DNA from: JBBDSU01 sp040904825
Lineage (GTDB): Bacteria > Actinomycetota > Nitriliruptoria > Nitriliruptorales > Nitriliruptoraceae
DNA length: 53,714 nucleotides
Reading direction: 5' to 3'
Assembly: GCA_040904825.1 (NCBI GenBank)
Contig: JBBDSU010000018.1
Coordinates: 1 to 53,714, forward strand
In this document: piece after piece, positions 41,908 through 50,247 of the stretch
How positions within the stretch are numbered: position 1 is the first letter of the stretch
How the letters are laid out: the number at the start of each line of letters is the position of its first letter
The notes under the pieces: model-generated
What the model saw: only the letters and a program-made list of their open reading frames with translations
Databases searched by the model: none
Told to the model about the DNA's origin: nothing
Position numbers and translations under genes: made by a program

Positions 41908-43387
41908 TCAGCACCCACACGCCGAGAATGCCGAGCCAACGTCTGAGGCAGAGCAGGGCGACAAGCACAGAATGCGGCGCGCTGATCTGCGGCGACAGTC
42001 GCGAGATGTGATTGAGGATCATGCGCCTCGCGAAGGCGTTGACATCATCCGTCGAGTCGAACGGGCTGTCATCGTTGGTGTGCAACTGCCGGGAGTGACG
42101 GCCGCCGATGTCGAAGCATCCCTCGATGAGCTTGAGCGGTTGCTCGATACGGCTGGCGGCGAAGTCGCCGAACGTGTCATTCAGCGCCGTGACAGCATCG
42201 AGCCAGCTACCTATCTCGGACGAGGCAAAGTCGAGGAATTGGCCACGCTTGCAGCCGAAGCAGGAGCTGACTCGGTGGTCTTCGACGATGATTTGAGCCC
42301 TGCACAGCAGCGCACGTTGGAGGAGATCATTCGGCGCAAGGTGCTGGATCGCACCATCGTGATTCTGGACATCTTTGCCCAGCATGCTTCGTCCCGCGAA
42401 GGCAAGGCGCAGGTCGAGTTGGCCCAGTTGACCTATCTGCTCCCGCGACTGCGAGGCTGGGGTGATGCGCTCTCACGCCAAGCGGGTGGGCGCACCGCAG
42501 GCGGTGCTGGGATCGGTGGACGCGGTCCAGGAGAAACGCAGCTGGAGGTCGACCGGCGAAGGATTATGCGACGCATCACCAAGTTGCGTCGAGACCTGAA
42601 AGCTGGCGCGCGCATTCGGACAACGAAGAGCGCTGAACGGCGCCGCAACAAGATGCAGACCGTCGCCTTGGTCGGTTATACGAACGCGGGCAAGTCGTCC
42701 TTGTTGAACCAGTTGACGGGATCGGATGTCCTGGTCGAAGACCGTCTGTTTGCAACGTTGGACGCAACGGCGCGCCGGCTCGATCTGCCTGATGGCCGCA
42801 GAGTAGTCATGACTGACACTGTCGGGTTCGTGGCCAAGCTGCCCCACGGACTGGTCGAAGCGTTCAAGTCCACGCTTGAACAGTCGGCGGCAGCCGATCT
42901 CTTGCTCCACGTTGTCGATGCGTCACACCCCGATGCCGAAGCGCAAGTTCTGGCTGTCCATGACGTCCTCCGCGAGATCGGAGCCGACGAGGTGCCCGAG
43001 CAGATCGTGCTGAACAAGATCGACAACGTTCAGCCGTCAACCGTGGAGGCGCTCTGGCGCCGTCTCCACGTCGAGTTGGATGCAGATGCTGTCGCGGTCA
43101 GTGCCGTCGACGGGACCGGCGTGCCGATGTTGCTGGAGCGCATCGCCACGTGGCTACCTAATCGCCGCGTGCGGATCGCTGGCCACATTCCCTACGCCCG
43201 TCAAGACCTGGTCGCACTTGCGCATGAGTACGGAACGGTGCACAAGGAGACCCATACGGCAACGGGCACACTCCTGACGGCCGAAGTAGACGAAGATGCC
43301 GCACTCAAGATGCGGGACTTCCTGGATATCGATCCCTTCGCCATCGACAGAGAGCCGTGGGAGGATGAAGTGGCTTCCCGACGGTGA
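41900..43387 (+). CDS. hflX: Ribosome-associated GTPase HflX
   Basis: HflX splits stalled or hibernating 70S ribosomes. The protein is 495 aa. The N-terminal domain shows TYLGRGKVEEL and DDDLSPAQQRTLE, and a glycine-rich segment GGAGIGGRGPGETQLEVDRR leads to a coiled coil. The G domain has GYTNAGKSSLLNQL, TDTVGF and NKID. The GTG at 41900, inside the end of dapF, has GAGG 9 nt upstream; a GTG at 41894 is too close to it. It ends 40 bp before the stop of lexA, which runs the other way. Confidence 0.95.
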   Translation: MSSQHPHAENAEPTSEAEQGDKHRMRRADLRRQSRDVIEDHAPREGVDIIRRVERAVIVGVQLPGVTAADVEASLDELERLLDTAGGEVAERVIQRRDSIEPATYLGRGKVEELATLAAEAGADSVVFDDDLSPAQQRTLEEIIRRKVLDRTIVILDIFAQHASSREGKAQVELAQLTYLLPRLRGWGDALSRQAGGRTAGGAGIGGRGPGETQLEVDRRRIMRRITKLRRDLKAGARIRTTKSAERRRNKMQTVALVGYTNAGKSSLLNQLTGSDVLVEDRLFATLDATARRLDLPDGRRVVMTDTVGFVAKLPHGLVEAFKSTLEQSAAADLLLHVVDASHPDAEAQVLAVHDVLREIGADEVPEQIVLNKIDNVQPSTVEALWRRLHVELDADAVAVSAVDGTGVPMLLERIATWLPNRRVRIAGHIPYARQDLVALAHEYGTVHKETHTATGTLLTAEVDEDAALKMRDFLDIDPFAIDREPWEDEVASRR

Positions 43388-43427
43388 CCTTGGCGGTGAT
43401 GGAGGCGGCCGTCAGGATTCAACCGGG

Positions 43428-44186
43428 TCAGCGCACCGAGCGCATGACGGTCACCACCTTGCCCATGATCGAAATCGCTTGGTCGGCAGCCAGCGGGATC
43501 GGCTCGTAACGTTCATTGGCAGGGTCGAGAAATACCTCGCCGGCACGCGTGCGTCGGAAGAACTTGACGGTCGCCTCACCGTCGATCAGTGCGGCACACA
43601 TCTCGCCTTGTTCAACCGTTGGTTGCTCACGGACGACGACGAGGTCGCCGTCAAGCACGCCAGCGTCAATCATCGACTCGCCGCGAACCTTGAGCATGAA
43701 CAACCGTCCGTCGCCAACGAGCTCGCGCGGGAGTGGGTAGACCGTATCGACGTGCTCCTCGGCGACGATCGGACCACCTGCCGCGATTTCTCCCAGCAGC
43801 GGCACGTTGCGCGCAGCCACGGGGCGGGCTTCGAGGTCGGTGTCGGGGTCACGCCCAAGTTCCAAAGCACGTGGCTTGGTCGGGTCGCGGCGCAGGTATC
43901 CCTTCTTCGCGAGCGTTTCGAGTTGCGCGTGAACCGACGATGGCGACTTCAGTCCAACAGCGTCGCCGATCTCGCGGACTGACGGGGGATATCCGTGGGC
44001 CGTCACGTGCTCGTGGATCATCGTCAGAATCGTCCGCTGCCGTGGTGTGAGTTCGTCCAGCTCGGTGACGAGCGGGTGACGCTCAGCGACGGGATCAGCA
44101 GCCAGCACACGATCGGTCGGCGGCGCCTGCGCAAGCACGTCGGCGGCGTGGGTGATCTCGTGACGGTCGGAGTCGTGGTCAGCCAT
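43428..44186 (-). CDS. lexA: LexA repressor
   Basis: LexA represses SOS genes and cleaves itself when RecA filaments form. The protein is 252 aa. A 45-residue disordered N-terminus precedes the winged helix (LTPRQRTILTMIHEH, YPPSVREIGDAVGL, SSVHAQLETL). The cleavage site is Ala136-Gly137 in IAAGGPI and the catalytic dyad is Ser171 (RGESM) and Lys208 (ATVKFF). The ATG at 44186 has AAGGAG 5 nt upstream. Two LexA boxes overlap its own promoter, so it is autoregulated. Confidence 0.97.
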   Translation of the reverse strand: MADHDSDRHEITHAADVLAQAPPTDRVLAADPVAERHPLVTELDELTPRQRTILTMIHEHVTAHGYPPSVREIGDAVGLKSPSSVHAQLETLAKKGYLRRDPTKPRALELGRDPDTDLEARPVAARNVPLLGEIAAGGPIVAEEHVDTVYPLPRELVGDGRLFMLKVRGESMIDAGVLDGDLVVVREQPTVEQGEMCAALIDGEATVKFFRRTRAGEVFLDPANERYEPIPLAADQAISIMGKVVTVMRSVR

Positions 44187-44256
44187 GGCATCTCCTTCGA
44201 CGACGTTGCGGTGACCTCGGCGGGTGCCGGAGCCAGACGCCGCGATGGCGCGCAGT

Positions 44257-44270
44257 CGAACTCGCGTTCG
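44257..44270. promoter_or_regulatory. LexA box 1 (lexA side)
   Basis: CGAACTCGCGTTCG, a perfect CGAAC-N4-GTTCG site just downstream of the predicted lexA minus-10. Binding here would block lexA transcription start. Confidence 0.85.
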
Positions 44271-44276
44271 GTTGCA

Positions 44277-44305
44277 CGATAACACGACCGGGTGCTGAAT
44301 GCGAA
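44277..44305 (-). promoter_or_regulatory. lexA promoter
   Basis: Read on the minus strand, TTCGCA (44305-44300) and TTATCG (44282-44277) are spaced by 17 bp. The minus-35 is only 4 of 6 to consensus, but it overlaps LexA box 2, and box 1 follows the minus-10, the arrangement expected for autorepression. Confidence 0.5.
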
Positions 44306-44315
44306 CATCCGTTCG
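44302..44315. promoter_or_regulatory. LexA box 2
   Basis: CGAACATCCGTTCG, a perfect site overlapping the predicted lexA minus-35 and lying 10 bp before the minus-35 of the divergent promoter, so it could act on both. Confidence 0.85.
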
Positions 44316-44324
44316 TTTTTTGGC

Positions 44325-44353
44325 TTGACAATCGAACGCGCGTTCGCTTATCT
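44325..44353 (+). promoter_or_regulatory. Promoter of the LysM gene
   Basis: TTGACA (44325-44330), a 17-bp spacer and TTATCT (44348-44353) make a near-consensus promoter. The spacer contains LexA box 3 in full, and box 4 covers the expected start at about 44360. The leader to the ATG at 44510 would be about 150 nt. Confidence 0.75.
44333..44346. promoter_or_regulatory. LexA box 3
   Basis: CGAACGCGCGTTCG, fully palindromic over 14 bp, lies inside the spacer of the LysM-gene promoter. LexA bound here would exclude RNA polymerase directly. Confidence 0.9.
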
Positions 44354-44358
44354 CTCTT

Positions 44359-44372
44359 AGAACAGACGTTCG
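44359..44372. promoter_or_regulatory. LexA box 4
   Basis: AGAACAGACGTTCG matches the site except for the first base and lies over the expected transcription start of the LysM gene. Confidence 0.75.
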
Positions 44373-44509
44373 ATCGGGGCCAGCGCGCCGGTGTCACACC
44401 TGACTCGTAGGGTCGCCAAGATCGAACGAGTTGCCTTGAACGAACTGGCTTGAACGAACGAAGTGATCGGCACGAGGCGGCTGGTCCAGAGAGTGACAGG
44501 AGTCCGACG

Positions 44510-44989
44510 ATGAGCAGCATCGCCCTTCCGCAGGGAGTCCCGTCGACGCGGATGCCACGACCTGGTGCGACGTCGGTCGGTCGTCCGGGGCTGGGCGCTG
44601 CAGGCGTTCATGGCGCGGGTTTCCCCGTCGCTCGCGAGCATTGTCGCTCCAAGGTGGCGGGAGATCGCGGAGCCGATCTGCCGTCGACGAGCGCCGATCA
44701 CTGGAGCCGCTTGGCGGTCGCAGCAGTGTCGGTGGTGGCGATTGTGGTGATCCTGACGATGGGACTTCGGATGTTTGTTGCGCAGCAAGCGAGCGCGGCA
44801 GTCGTTGATCGTGTTGGTGGCCATGTCCTGATTGAGCCGGGGGAGCGTCTCGCTGATGTCGCTGCTCGGACCGTCCCAGCGGGCGTCGATCCTGTCGCGC
44901 ACCTCGACGCCGTCACTGCATTGAATGCTCGCAGCGAGACGACCGCGGGATGGCCGCGGTGGTCGGTGGTCTTGTTGCCTGCCTACTGA
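44510..44989 (+). CDS. SOS-inducible LysM membrane protein (cell-division suppressor candidate)
   Basis: A 159-aa protein with a basic, low-complexity N-terminus, one transmembrane helix (LAVAAVSVVAIVVILTMGLR, about 78-97) and a C-terminal LysM-like domain running from HVLIEPGERLADVAART to VVLLPAY. LysM binds peptidoglycan, so this end should face the wall. Its position divergent from lexA and next to nrdR matches the mycobacterial gene Rv2719c (chiZ), and the design resembles Bacillus YneA, both SOS-induced division regulators. The ATG has AGGAG 7 nt upstream. The sequence itself gives no proof of division arrest; that is inference from context. Confidence 0.8.
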   Translation: MSSIALPQGVPSTRMPRPGATSVGRPGLGAAGVHGAGFPVAREHCRSKVAGDRGADLPSTSADHWSRLAVAAVSVVAIVVILTMGLRMFVAQQASAAVVDRVGGHVLIEPGERLADVAARTVPAGVDPVAHLDAVTALNARSETTAGWPRWSVVLLPAY

Positions 44990-45072
44990 TGACGCACGCT
45001 AGAATCCGATGCCGCGTGATGACTACGCCCTGATGTGACAAGCGCGTGATGGTGGCGCGTGATGGCAAGCAA

Positions 45073-45540
45073 TCAGTGAGGTTTTGGCGGAGCATCTTTG
45101 CGCAGTTCAGACAGTTCCAACTCGAAGTCTTCGGGCCCTTCAAAATTCTTGTAGACGGATGCAAATCTCACATAGGCGACCGGATCGAGGTCTTTGAGGT
45201 GGGCAAGGACCTGCAGCCCGACTTGCTCGGAGTCGATCTCGCGTTCGCCCCTGGCGCGCAGGGCTGTCTCGATGCTGGCGGCGGCTCGCTCAAGATCCGT
45301 GGTGTCGATGCGCCCTTTTGCTGCCCGTGACATGCCGTCGAGGACCTTGTCTCTGGAGAACGGCACAGCACTTCCAGACCGCTTTGTGACCATCAGTTCC
45401 GGCAGGTCGATCCGTTCGAATGTCGTGAACCTGCTGTCACAGGAATGGCACTGGCGCCGGCGGCGGATGGCATCGCCGTCGGGAGTTGGACGCGAGTCGA
45501 CGACACGATCATCATCGGCGCCACAATGAGGGCATCGCAC
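45073..45540 (-). CDS. nrdR: Transcriptional repressor NrdR
   Basis: NrdR senses ATP/dATP and represses ribonucleotide reductase genes. The protein is 155 aa. The zinc ribbon is CPHCGADDDRVVDSR with CHSCDSRFTTFE, and the ATP-cone follows (MVTKRSGSAVPFSRDKVLDG to YVRFASVYKNF). I chose the GTG at 45540, which gives the family's usual MRCPxC start; a TTG at 45573 would add 11 residues without a ribosome binding site. Its likely target, nrdJ, is 5 kb downstream with two NrdR-box-like sites. It is convergent with the LysM gene. Confidence 0.95.
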   Translation of the reverse strand: MRCPHCGADDDRVVDSRPTPDGDAIRRRRQCHSCDSRFTTFERIDLPELMVTKRSGSAVPFSRDKVLDGMSRAAKGRIDTTDLERAAASIETALRARGEREIDSEQVGLQVLAHLKDLDPVAYVRFASVYKNFEGPEDFELELSELRKDAPPKPH

Positions 45541-45642
45541 AGGCGGTCCCGGCAGTTGGTAGCGCCGTGACAATAGTCCGCGATGATCGCGTGAGGCGAG
45601 TACCCCCGACGAGTAACGTCATAGCAGCGAGTGGTGGAGAGC

Positions 45643-46548
45643 ATGCGACAACCTGCTGACGATGCCGCTGACCCGGTGATCTCCGGTCGCCGCGTGGAAT
45701 CCAGCACCATCGCCGTCGGCCCGCCAGCGCTCGGTCTCACGATGAGCGCAGCCGCGACAGTGCGCGACGGCTGGTTGGTTCGTCACCTGGAAGTACCTGG
45801 CGGCCTCGATGGTCCGGAAGGAATCTTGCAAGGCGGCCTTTCCAGCGCAGCGCTGATAGGTGCGGCGCAAGCTGCCGATCCCATCGGGGCACCTGTGACG
45901 GCTGTCGATGCGCGGCTGCACGCTCCGACCCCGACCGGCCGCACCATCGAGATCGCTGTTCGGTCGACGAACCTCACGGCGGTCTATGACGTGAGGACGT
46001 CGCACGCATCAACAACCTTGGTGACTGGGACGGTCGAATTGGCCGGCCCGGATTCATCTTCGCACGTCCATGACCTGGCCGAGATTGCTGCCCGTGCTCT
46101 GCCGACACCTCAACCGGCTTCCGCATTCCGTGATTGTTGGATGTGCGGCTCGACCAACGCTCACCCCTATGCACAACGGATGTTTCCGGGATACGTGGAC
46201 GATCGCACTGTGCTCTGCGGGTGGGTCGCCGACGAGGTGCTTGGCGATGACCAAGGAGTGGTTGATCCTGTCCTGGTGGCTGCAGCGCTTGACTGCCCGA
46301 CCGGTTGGGCGTGTGCACCGACGATCGAAGCAATGAATACGCAGGGCCCTCTGCTGGGGGGCTACCGCGTGCGATACCTGAGGGATGTCACGGTGATGGA
46401 GCCGGTGCGGATCGTCGGGCGGCTTGACCACGCCGACGGACGCAAGTTGTCGACTCGCGGCGCGCTCATCGACGATGACGGGACTGTGTGCGCAGTGGCT
46501 TGGGCCCTGCAGGTCGCCGTCGACGAGATTCCGGTTGTTGTCAGTTGA
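45643..46548 (+). CDS. Hotdog-fold protein, thioesterase-like
   Basis: A 301-aa protein that appears to hold two hotdog domains. The first includes GPEGILQGGLSSAALIGAA, resembling the nucleotide-side helix of acyl-CoA thioesterases. The second includes VAAALDCPTGWACAP, then YLRDVTVMEPVRIVGRL. Between them lies CWMCGSTNAHPYAQRMFPG, a Cys-x-x-Cys-Gly motif seen in some actinobacterial hotdog proteins. The substrate is unknown. Starts at GTG 45631 and ATG 45643 are both possible. It is divergent from nrdR, and its stop abuts that of the next gene. Confidence 0.7.
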   Translation: MRQPADDAADPVISGRRVESSTIAVGPPALGLTMSAAATVRDGWLVRHLEVPGGLDGPEGILQGGLSSAALIGAAQAADPIGAPVTAVDARLHAPTPTGRTIEIAVRSTNLTAVYDVRTSHASTTLVTGTVELAGPDSSSHVHDLAEIAARALPTPQPASAFRDCWMCGSTNAHPYAQRMFPGYVDDRTVLCGWVADEVLGDDQGVVDPVLVAAALDCPTGWACAPTIEAMNTQGPLLGGYRVRYLRDVTVMEPVRIVGRLDHADGRKLSTRGALIDDDGTVCAVAWALQVAVDEIPVVVS

Positions 46549-47496
46549 TCACGCTGGCATAGCGCCCGGGACAGTGTCATCAACCGCCTGGATCAGTACG
46601 CGACGTCCGTGGGTCCCTGACTCTGCAGACCACTGGTCGACGAGTTCCACTCGGCCGTCTTCGCGGCGTTGTAGCCGTGCCCGTCCGCTTCCACTTGAGT
46701 GCTCAATGTCACCCGAATGCTCTTCAACGTGGATGAATCGATAGTGCAGCAGATCGTTGATGAGGAGGCCAGCGAGTTCGCCATCGGCCAGGATCCGCGC
46801 CTGGTACCGGCCGGTGACTCGGCGCCCGTCTTGCTCGAAGTCGACACGCAGGCCTTCGATCGACGGACCTTCGACGGTCTCGTCGACAACAAACGACAGA
46901 CCGTGAAGGTCTGGACCGGGTGTGCCCTTTCTATGAGCGCCATTGGTCCAGTCTGTGCGCGTGAGCGCATAACCCCATTCGGAGGCGAAGCCGCCATCGT
47001 TCTGAGGGAACGAATCGCGGTAGCGAGCTTCCATCTTGAAGCCTGCAGCGTTGAACACCCGCTGCATCGGGATGTTGTGCTCGTGGGCTCTGCCGGTCAA
47101 GCGAAGCAATTTCGCGTCCGCGCCAAAGTGATGGTCAGCAAGCAGGCGGAGCACTTCGCGTCCGGCGCCACGGCCTCGGGCGTGTGGCGCGATGCGGATC
47201 ATGATGCGAGCCGAGCCTGATGCCAGGTCGGTCACGAGCGCGAACCCTGATGGCTCTCCTGCGATGATGATGCCCCACCCCCAGCGGTCGTCCGACGCCC
47301 AGCGGCCTTCGTCGAGGTCTTCCCGCAACTCCTCGAGGTTCCAGCCTTGCTGCGGAGCCAGCGCTGTTGCGGCGGCTTCGTCGGTCGCTAGCACCCAGTC
47401 CGCATCATCGGCGACAAGCACTCTGACGTGGACCTCAGAACGGTCGACGCGTTCGGCTGCCCGCGCAGCATGAGCGGGGGCGGTGGGGGAGGTCAC
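46549..47496 (-). CDS. GNAT N-acetyltransferase fused to a second domain
   Basis: A 315-aa protein. Residues 22-175 form a GNAT domain with the acetyl-CoA loop IAPHARGRGAGREVLRLL and HNIPMQRVFNAAGFKMEARY. Residues about 198-310 form a beta-rich domain (FVVDETVEGPSIEGLRVDFE, ILADGELAGLLINDLLHYRF, REDGRVELVDQWS). It resembles the short proteins often labelled N-acetylglutamate-synthase-like, normally free-standing. The GTG at 47496 has GAGGAG 5 nt upstream. The substrate is unknown. The stop codon directly abuts that of the hotdog gene. Confidence 0.8.
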   Translation of the reverse strand: MTSPTAPAHAARAAERVDRSEVHVRVLVADDADWVLATDEAAATALAPQQGWNLEELREDLDEGRWASDDRWGWGIIIAGEPSGFALVTDLASGSARIMIRIAPHARGRGAGREVLRLLADHHFGADAKLLRLTGRAHEHNIPMQRVFNAAGFKMEARYRDSFPQNDGGFASEWGYALTRTDWTNGAHRKGTPGPDLHGLSFVVDETVEGPSIEGLRVDFEQDGRRVTGRYQARILADGELAGLLINDLLHYRFIHVEEHSGDIEHSSGSGRARLQRREDGRVELVDQWSAESGTHGRRVLIQAVDDTVPGAMPA

Positions 47497-47519
47497 GGAT
47501 GCTCCTCGACGTCCATCGG

Positions 47520-47539
47520 CGCGTCGGCGAGCCGACGCG
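47520..47539. promoter_or_regulatory. 20-bp palindrome upstream of the GNAT fusion gene
   Basis: CGCGTCGGC and GCCGACGCG form a perfect 9-bp inverted repeat with a GA centre. It begins 24 bp before the GNAT start, close to its ribosome binding site. It could be an operator or an RNA hairpin. The 229-bp gap to the amidase gene holds no gene. Confidence 0.5.
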
Positions 47540-47725
47540 AAAGTCGTAGCAAGATGCCGGCATGAGGTCGATGAGACGTCCCCCGGCGGGTCTCCAGGGT
47601 GCCAGACGAAGGGCCGATCTGCCGGGGTGAACATGATCGCGGCTCCTACAGGTGTCGTACGTTGTGGCGAATTGGACGCACACGGCCCTATGGTGCGGGT
47701 CACGACGGCAGAAGGGACAAGCGGC

Positions 47726-49099
47726 ATGACCGTGGTCGGACGAACCGCGATTGATCTCGCTGAAACTGTGCGTCGTGGAGAGTTAAAGGCGGTCGATGTC
47801 GTCCGGGCCCATCTTGACCATCTCGCCAAGGTCGAGCATCGCCTCGGTGCCTTTGTCTCCGTACGACGCCGTGCCGCGCTAGCTGAGGCCGAAGCCGTCG
47901 ACGGGCACCCCGACCGGTCGACGATGCCGCTGGCTGGAGTACCCATCGCGATCAAGGACGTCATCGACGTGGCTGGCGAGCCGACGCGGCACGGTTCGCA
48001 AGCCACGTCTGCCGTGCCTGCGCTCACCGACGACCCCATCGTTGCTCGCCTGCGTGCAGCTGGGGCGATTGTCATCGGCAAGACCCGCTGTCCTGAACTT
48101 TCGTTGTGGGGAACTTCCGACGAGGTGACCGGTACGGCGGTCAGCCCATGGGATCCGACCCGGACCGCTGGGGGCTCGTCAGGCGGATCAGGTGCCGCCG
48201 TCGGTGCTGGGATCGTGCCCATAGCGCTGGCCACCGATGGCCTCGGATCGATCAGGATTCCCGCGGCGTCTTGCGGCGCTGTCGGCATCAAGCCTGGCCA
48301 GGATCTATTGCCAGAGATGATCGGCGGTGAGCGCCACCTGTTTGGTATGGCGCGCATTGGCCCGATTGCGACGACGGTCGCCGACGCGGCGTTGATGCTG
48401 GATGTCATGGCTGGCACCGACGCATTGCGACAGGTGCAGCCAGTAGCGGGGCGCCTGCGCATCGCTGTGTCCTACCGGCCGCCGGCACCTGGCATCGCTG
48501 TGACCTCGCCGTGGCGAGAGGCAGCGATCGAGGCGGGACGATTGCTCAATCACGCTGGCCACATCGTCGAACGCGATGACCCGCCCTACGAACAGGCGAC
48601 GGTCCAAGCGGGGATCGCTCGCTGGACGCAAGGTGCGGCGCGTGATGTGGACGCGCTTGGGCTGCGTCTGGCTGACCTTGAGCCTCGAACCCGCGCACAC
48701 GTTGCACGGGGTGCGCAGTTGGCCCGTGTCCGGCCAGTGCGCGATGACGACTCCGACAGGTGGCGAGAGCGCATGGCGCCGTTCTTTGATGCCCATGACG
48801 TGCTGCTGACTCCCGCCTTCGCTCGGAGTCAGCCGTCGGCTGGTCCATGGCACACAAAGCCGTGGGTCAAGAACATGGCGGCCAACATGTCCGCGTACCC
48901 GTTCCTGGGCCCGTGGAACCTTGCCGACGTCCCGGCGGCCGTCGTGCCGTTGTGGCAAGCCGGCGGGCGGCCCTTGTCAGTACAGATCGTGGCGAGGCAA
49001 GGACGGGAAGACCTTGTCCTGTCGGTTGCGGCACTCTTCGAATCGATGGTGCCGTGGACGCGTCACGCTCCCGGCTGGGGTGTGCCTGGCGGCGATTGA
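47726..49099 (+). CDS. Amidase-signature family hydrolase
   Basis: A 457-aa Ser-cisSer-Lys amidase. Lys77 lies in AIKDVIDV, the serine pair in GGSSGGSGAAVGAG (about 150-153), and the nucleophile Ser175 in TDGLGSIRIPAAS. The usual DxGGS is DGLGS here. It may hydrolyse a small amide. GatA of tRNA amidation is unlikely because no gatB or gatC is nearby and the C-terminal half differs. The ATG at 47726 has AAGGGA about 9 nt upstream; ATGs farther upstream (47690) are possible. Its last 37 bp overlap the end of the convergent gene. Confidence 0.88.
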   Translation: MTVVGRTAIDLAETVRRGELKAVDVVRAHLDHLAKVEHRLGAFVSVRRRAALAEAEAVDGHPDRSTMPLAGVPIAIKDVIDVAGEPTRHGSQATSAVPALTDDPIVARLRAAGAIVIGKTRCPELSLWGTSDEVTGTAVSPWDPTRTAGGSSGGSGAAVGAGIVPIALATDGLGSIRIPAASCGAVGIKPGQDLLPEMIGGERHLFGMARIGPIATTVADAALMLDVMAGTDALRQVQPVAGRLRIAVSYRPPAPGIAVTSPWREAAIEAGRLLNHAGHIVERDDPPYEQATVQAGIARWTQGAARDVDALGLRLADLEPRTRAHVARGAQLARVRPVRDDDSDRWRERMAPFFDAHDVLLTPAFARSQPSAGPWHTKPWVKNMAANMSAYPFLGPWNLADVPAAVVPLWQAGGRPLSVQIVARQGREDLVLSVAALFESMVPWTRHAPGWGVPGGD

Positions 49100-50247
49100 G
49101 CTTGGGGCAGGTCGCCCGTGGGATCCTCGCGGGTCGTGTCTGACTCGTGCCGCAGTCTGAGCTCATTGCCAGCTGCGGCGATGACTGCGGCGATCGGCAC
49201 GGCCAAGAATGCGCCGATCACGCCGATCAGTGCGGCGCCGGCGGTCAATACGGCGAGGATCACCACCGGGTGCAATCGCACCGCGCGGCGCATGATGACC
49301 GGTTGCAACACATTCGATTCGAACTGTTGGACGGCTACCACGATGGCGAAGACGATCAGTGCCTGCTGGAAGCCTCCGCTGGCCAATGCGACCAACACTG
49401 CGAGCAAACCGGTGATGAAGGCCCCGATGACGGGAATGAAGGCACCAAGAAACACCAGAACTGCGATTGGCAAGACGAGCGGGACGCCCAAGATGGCCAG
49501 GCCGACGCCGATGCCGATCGCGTCGATCAGCGCTACGGCGGCCGTGCCTCGCACGAATCCGCCCAACGCCATCCATGACCGCCTCCCGACAGCGCGCACG
49601 GTCTCTTCGTAGGCGTCGGGCGAACGCGCGATGATCCAGTCGACGATTTGTTTCCCGTCTTTGACGAAGAAGAACAGCATCACGATCGCAAGAACCAGCG
49701 CTGCGACCACTTGCACGGCGAGCGCCGCACCAGACATCACTTGGCTTGCGAGTTGTCCACTCTGCTCGGTCAGCGTGTCGATGCCAGATTGGATGGTGCC
49801 CATGACCTCGTCACGGTCCCATCCGAAGTTGCGTTCCAAGAAGCCGAGCAAGGTCTCGATCGCTTCGGTGACCGTCGGGCCAAGCTCTCTGACCTCACGG
49901 ATGAACGATGGAGTCAGGGCGGCTATGAGTCCGGTAACGGCTGCCAACCCGCCAAAGACCACGATCGAGGCCGACAGTGCTCGGTGGACGCGCCACGATT
50001 CCAGCTTGCGGGCCGGAGGAACACACAACGTTGCCAGCACGAGGGCGATGATCACCGGCAGCGTGACGATGTACAGGCGAATGAGGACATACAAGATCGC
50101 GGTCGTGCCGATGAGGAGGATCAGCACGCGCCATGTCCACGCTGCGAACGTGGAAAGCCACGACGGGACGCGTTGTTGTTCTGGTATCGAGCGCCGCAGC
50201 CATTGGCGTTCCAGCTGCTTTTGTGTGTCCTGGTCCACCTTGGTCAC
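49063..50247 (-). CDS. AI-2E family (PerM-like) transporter
   Basis: A 394-aa membrane protein of the AI-2E/PerM family. Seven to eight hydrophobic segments are visible. The family features include the soluble loop between segments 3 and 4 (residues 110-185), ALVLAIVMLFFFVKDG, and the C-terminal block PVIGAFITGLLAVLVALASG followed by QQFESNVLQPVIMRR. Members export small molecules or ions; the substrate cannot be predicted. The GTG at 50247 has a poor ribosome binding site; GTG at 50238 is an alternative. It is divergent from nrdJ across a 487-bp gap. Confidence 0.9.
   Translation of the reverse strand: MTKVDQDTQKQLERQWLRRSIPEQQRVPSWLSTFAAWTWRVLILLIGTTAILYVLIRLYIVTLPVIIALVLATLCVPPARKLESWRVHRALSASIVVFGGLAAVTGLIAALTPSFIREVRELGPTVTEAIETLLGFLERNFGWDRDEVMGTIQSGIDTLTEQSGQLASQVMSGAALAVQVVAALVLAIVMLFFFVKDGKQIVDWIIARSPDAYEETVRAVGRRSWMALGGFVRGTAAVALIDAIGIGVGLAILGVPLVLPIAVLVFLGAFIPVIGAFITGLLAVLVALASGGFQQALIVFAIVVAVQQFESNVLQPVIMRRAVRLHPVVILAVLTAGAALIGVIGAFLAVPIAAVIAAAGNELRLRHESDTTREDPTGDLPQAQSPPGTPQPGA

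Noticed and set aside
47483..47725. N-terminal extension of the amidase
   Set aside because: The sequence before the ATG at 47726 has no family features and overlaps the control region of the divergent GNAT gene.
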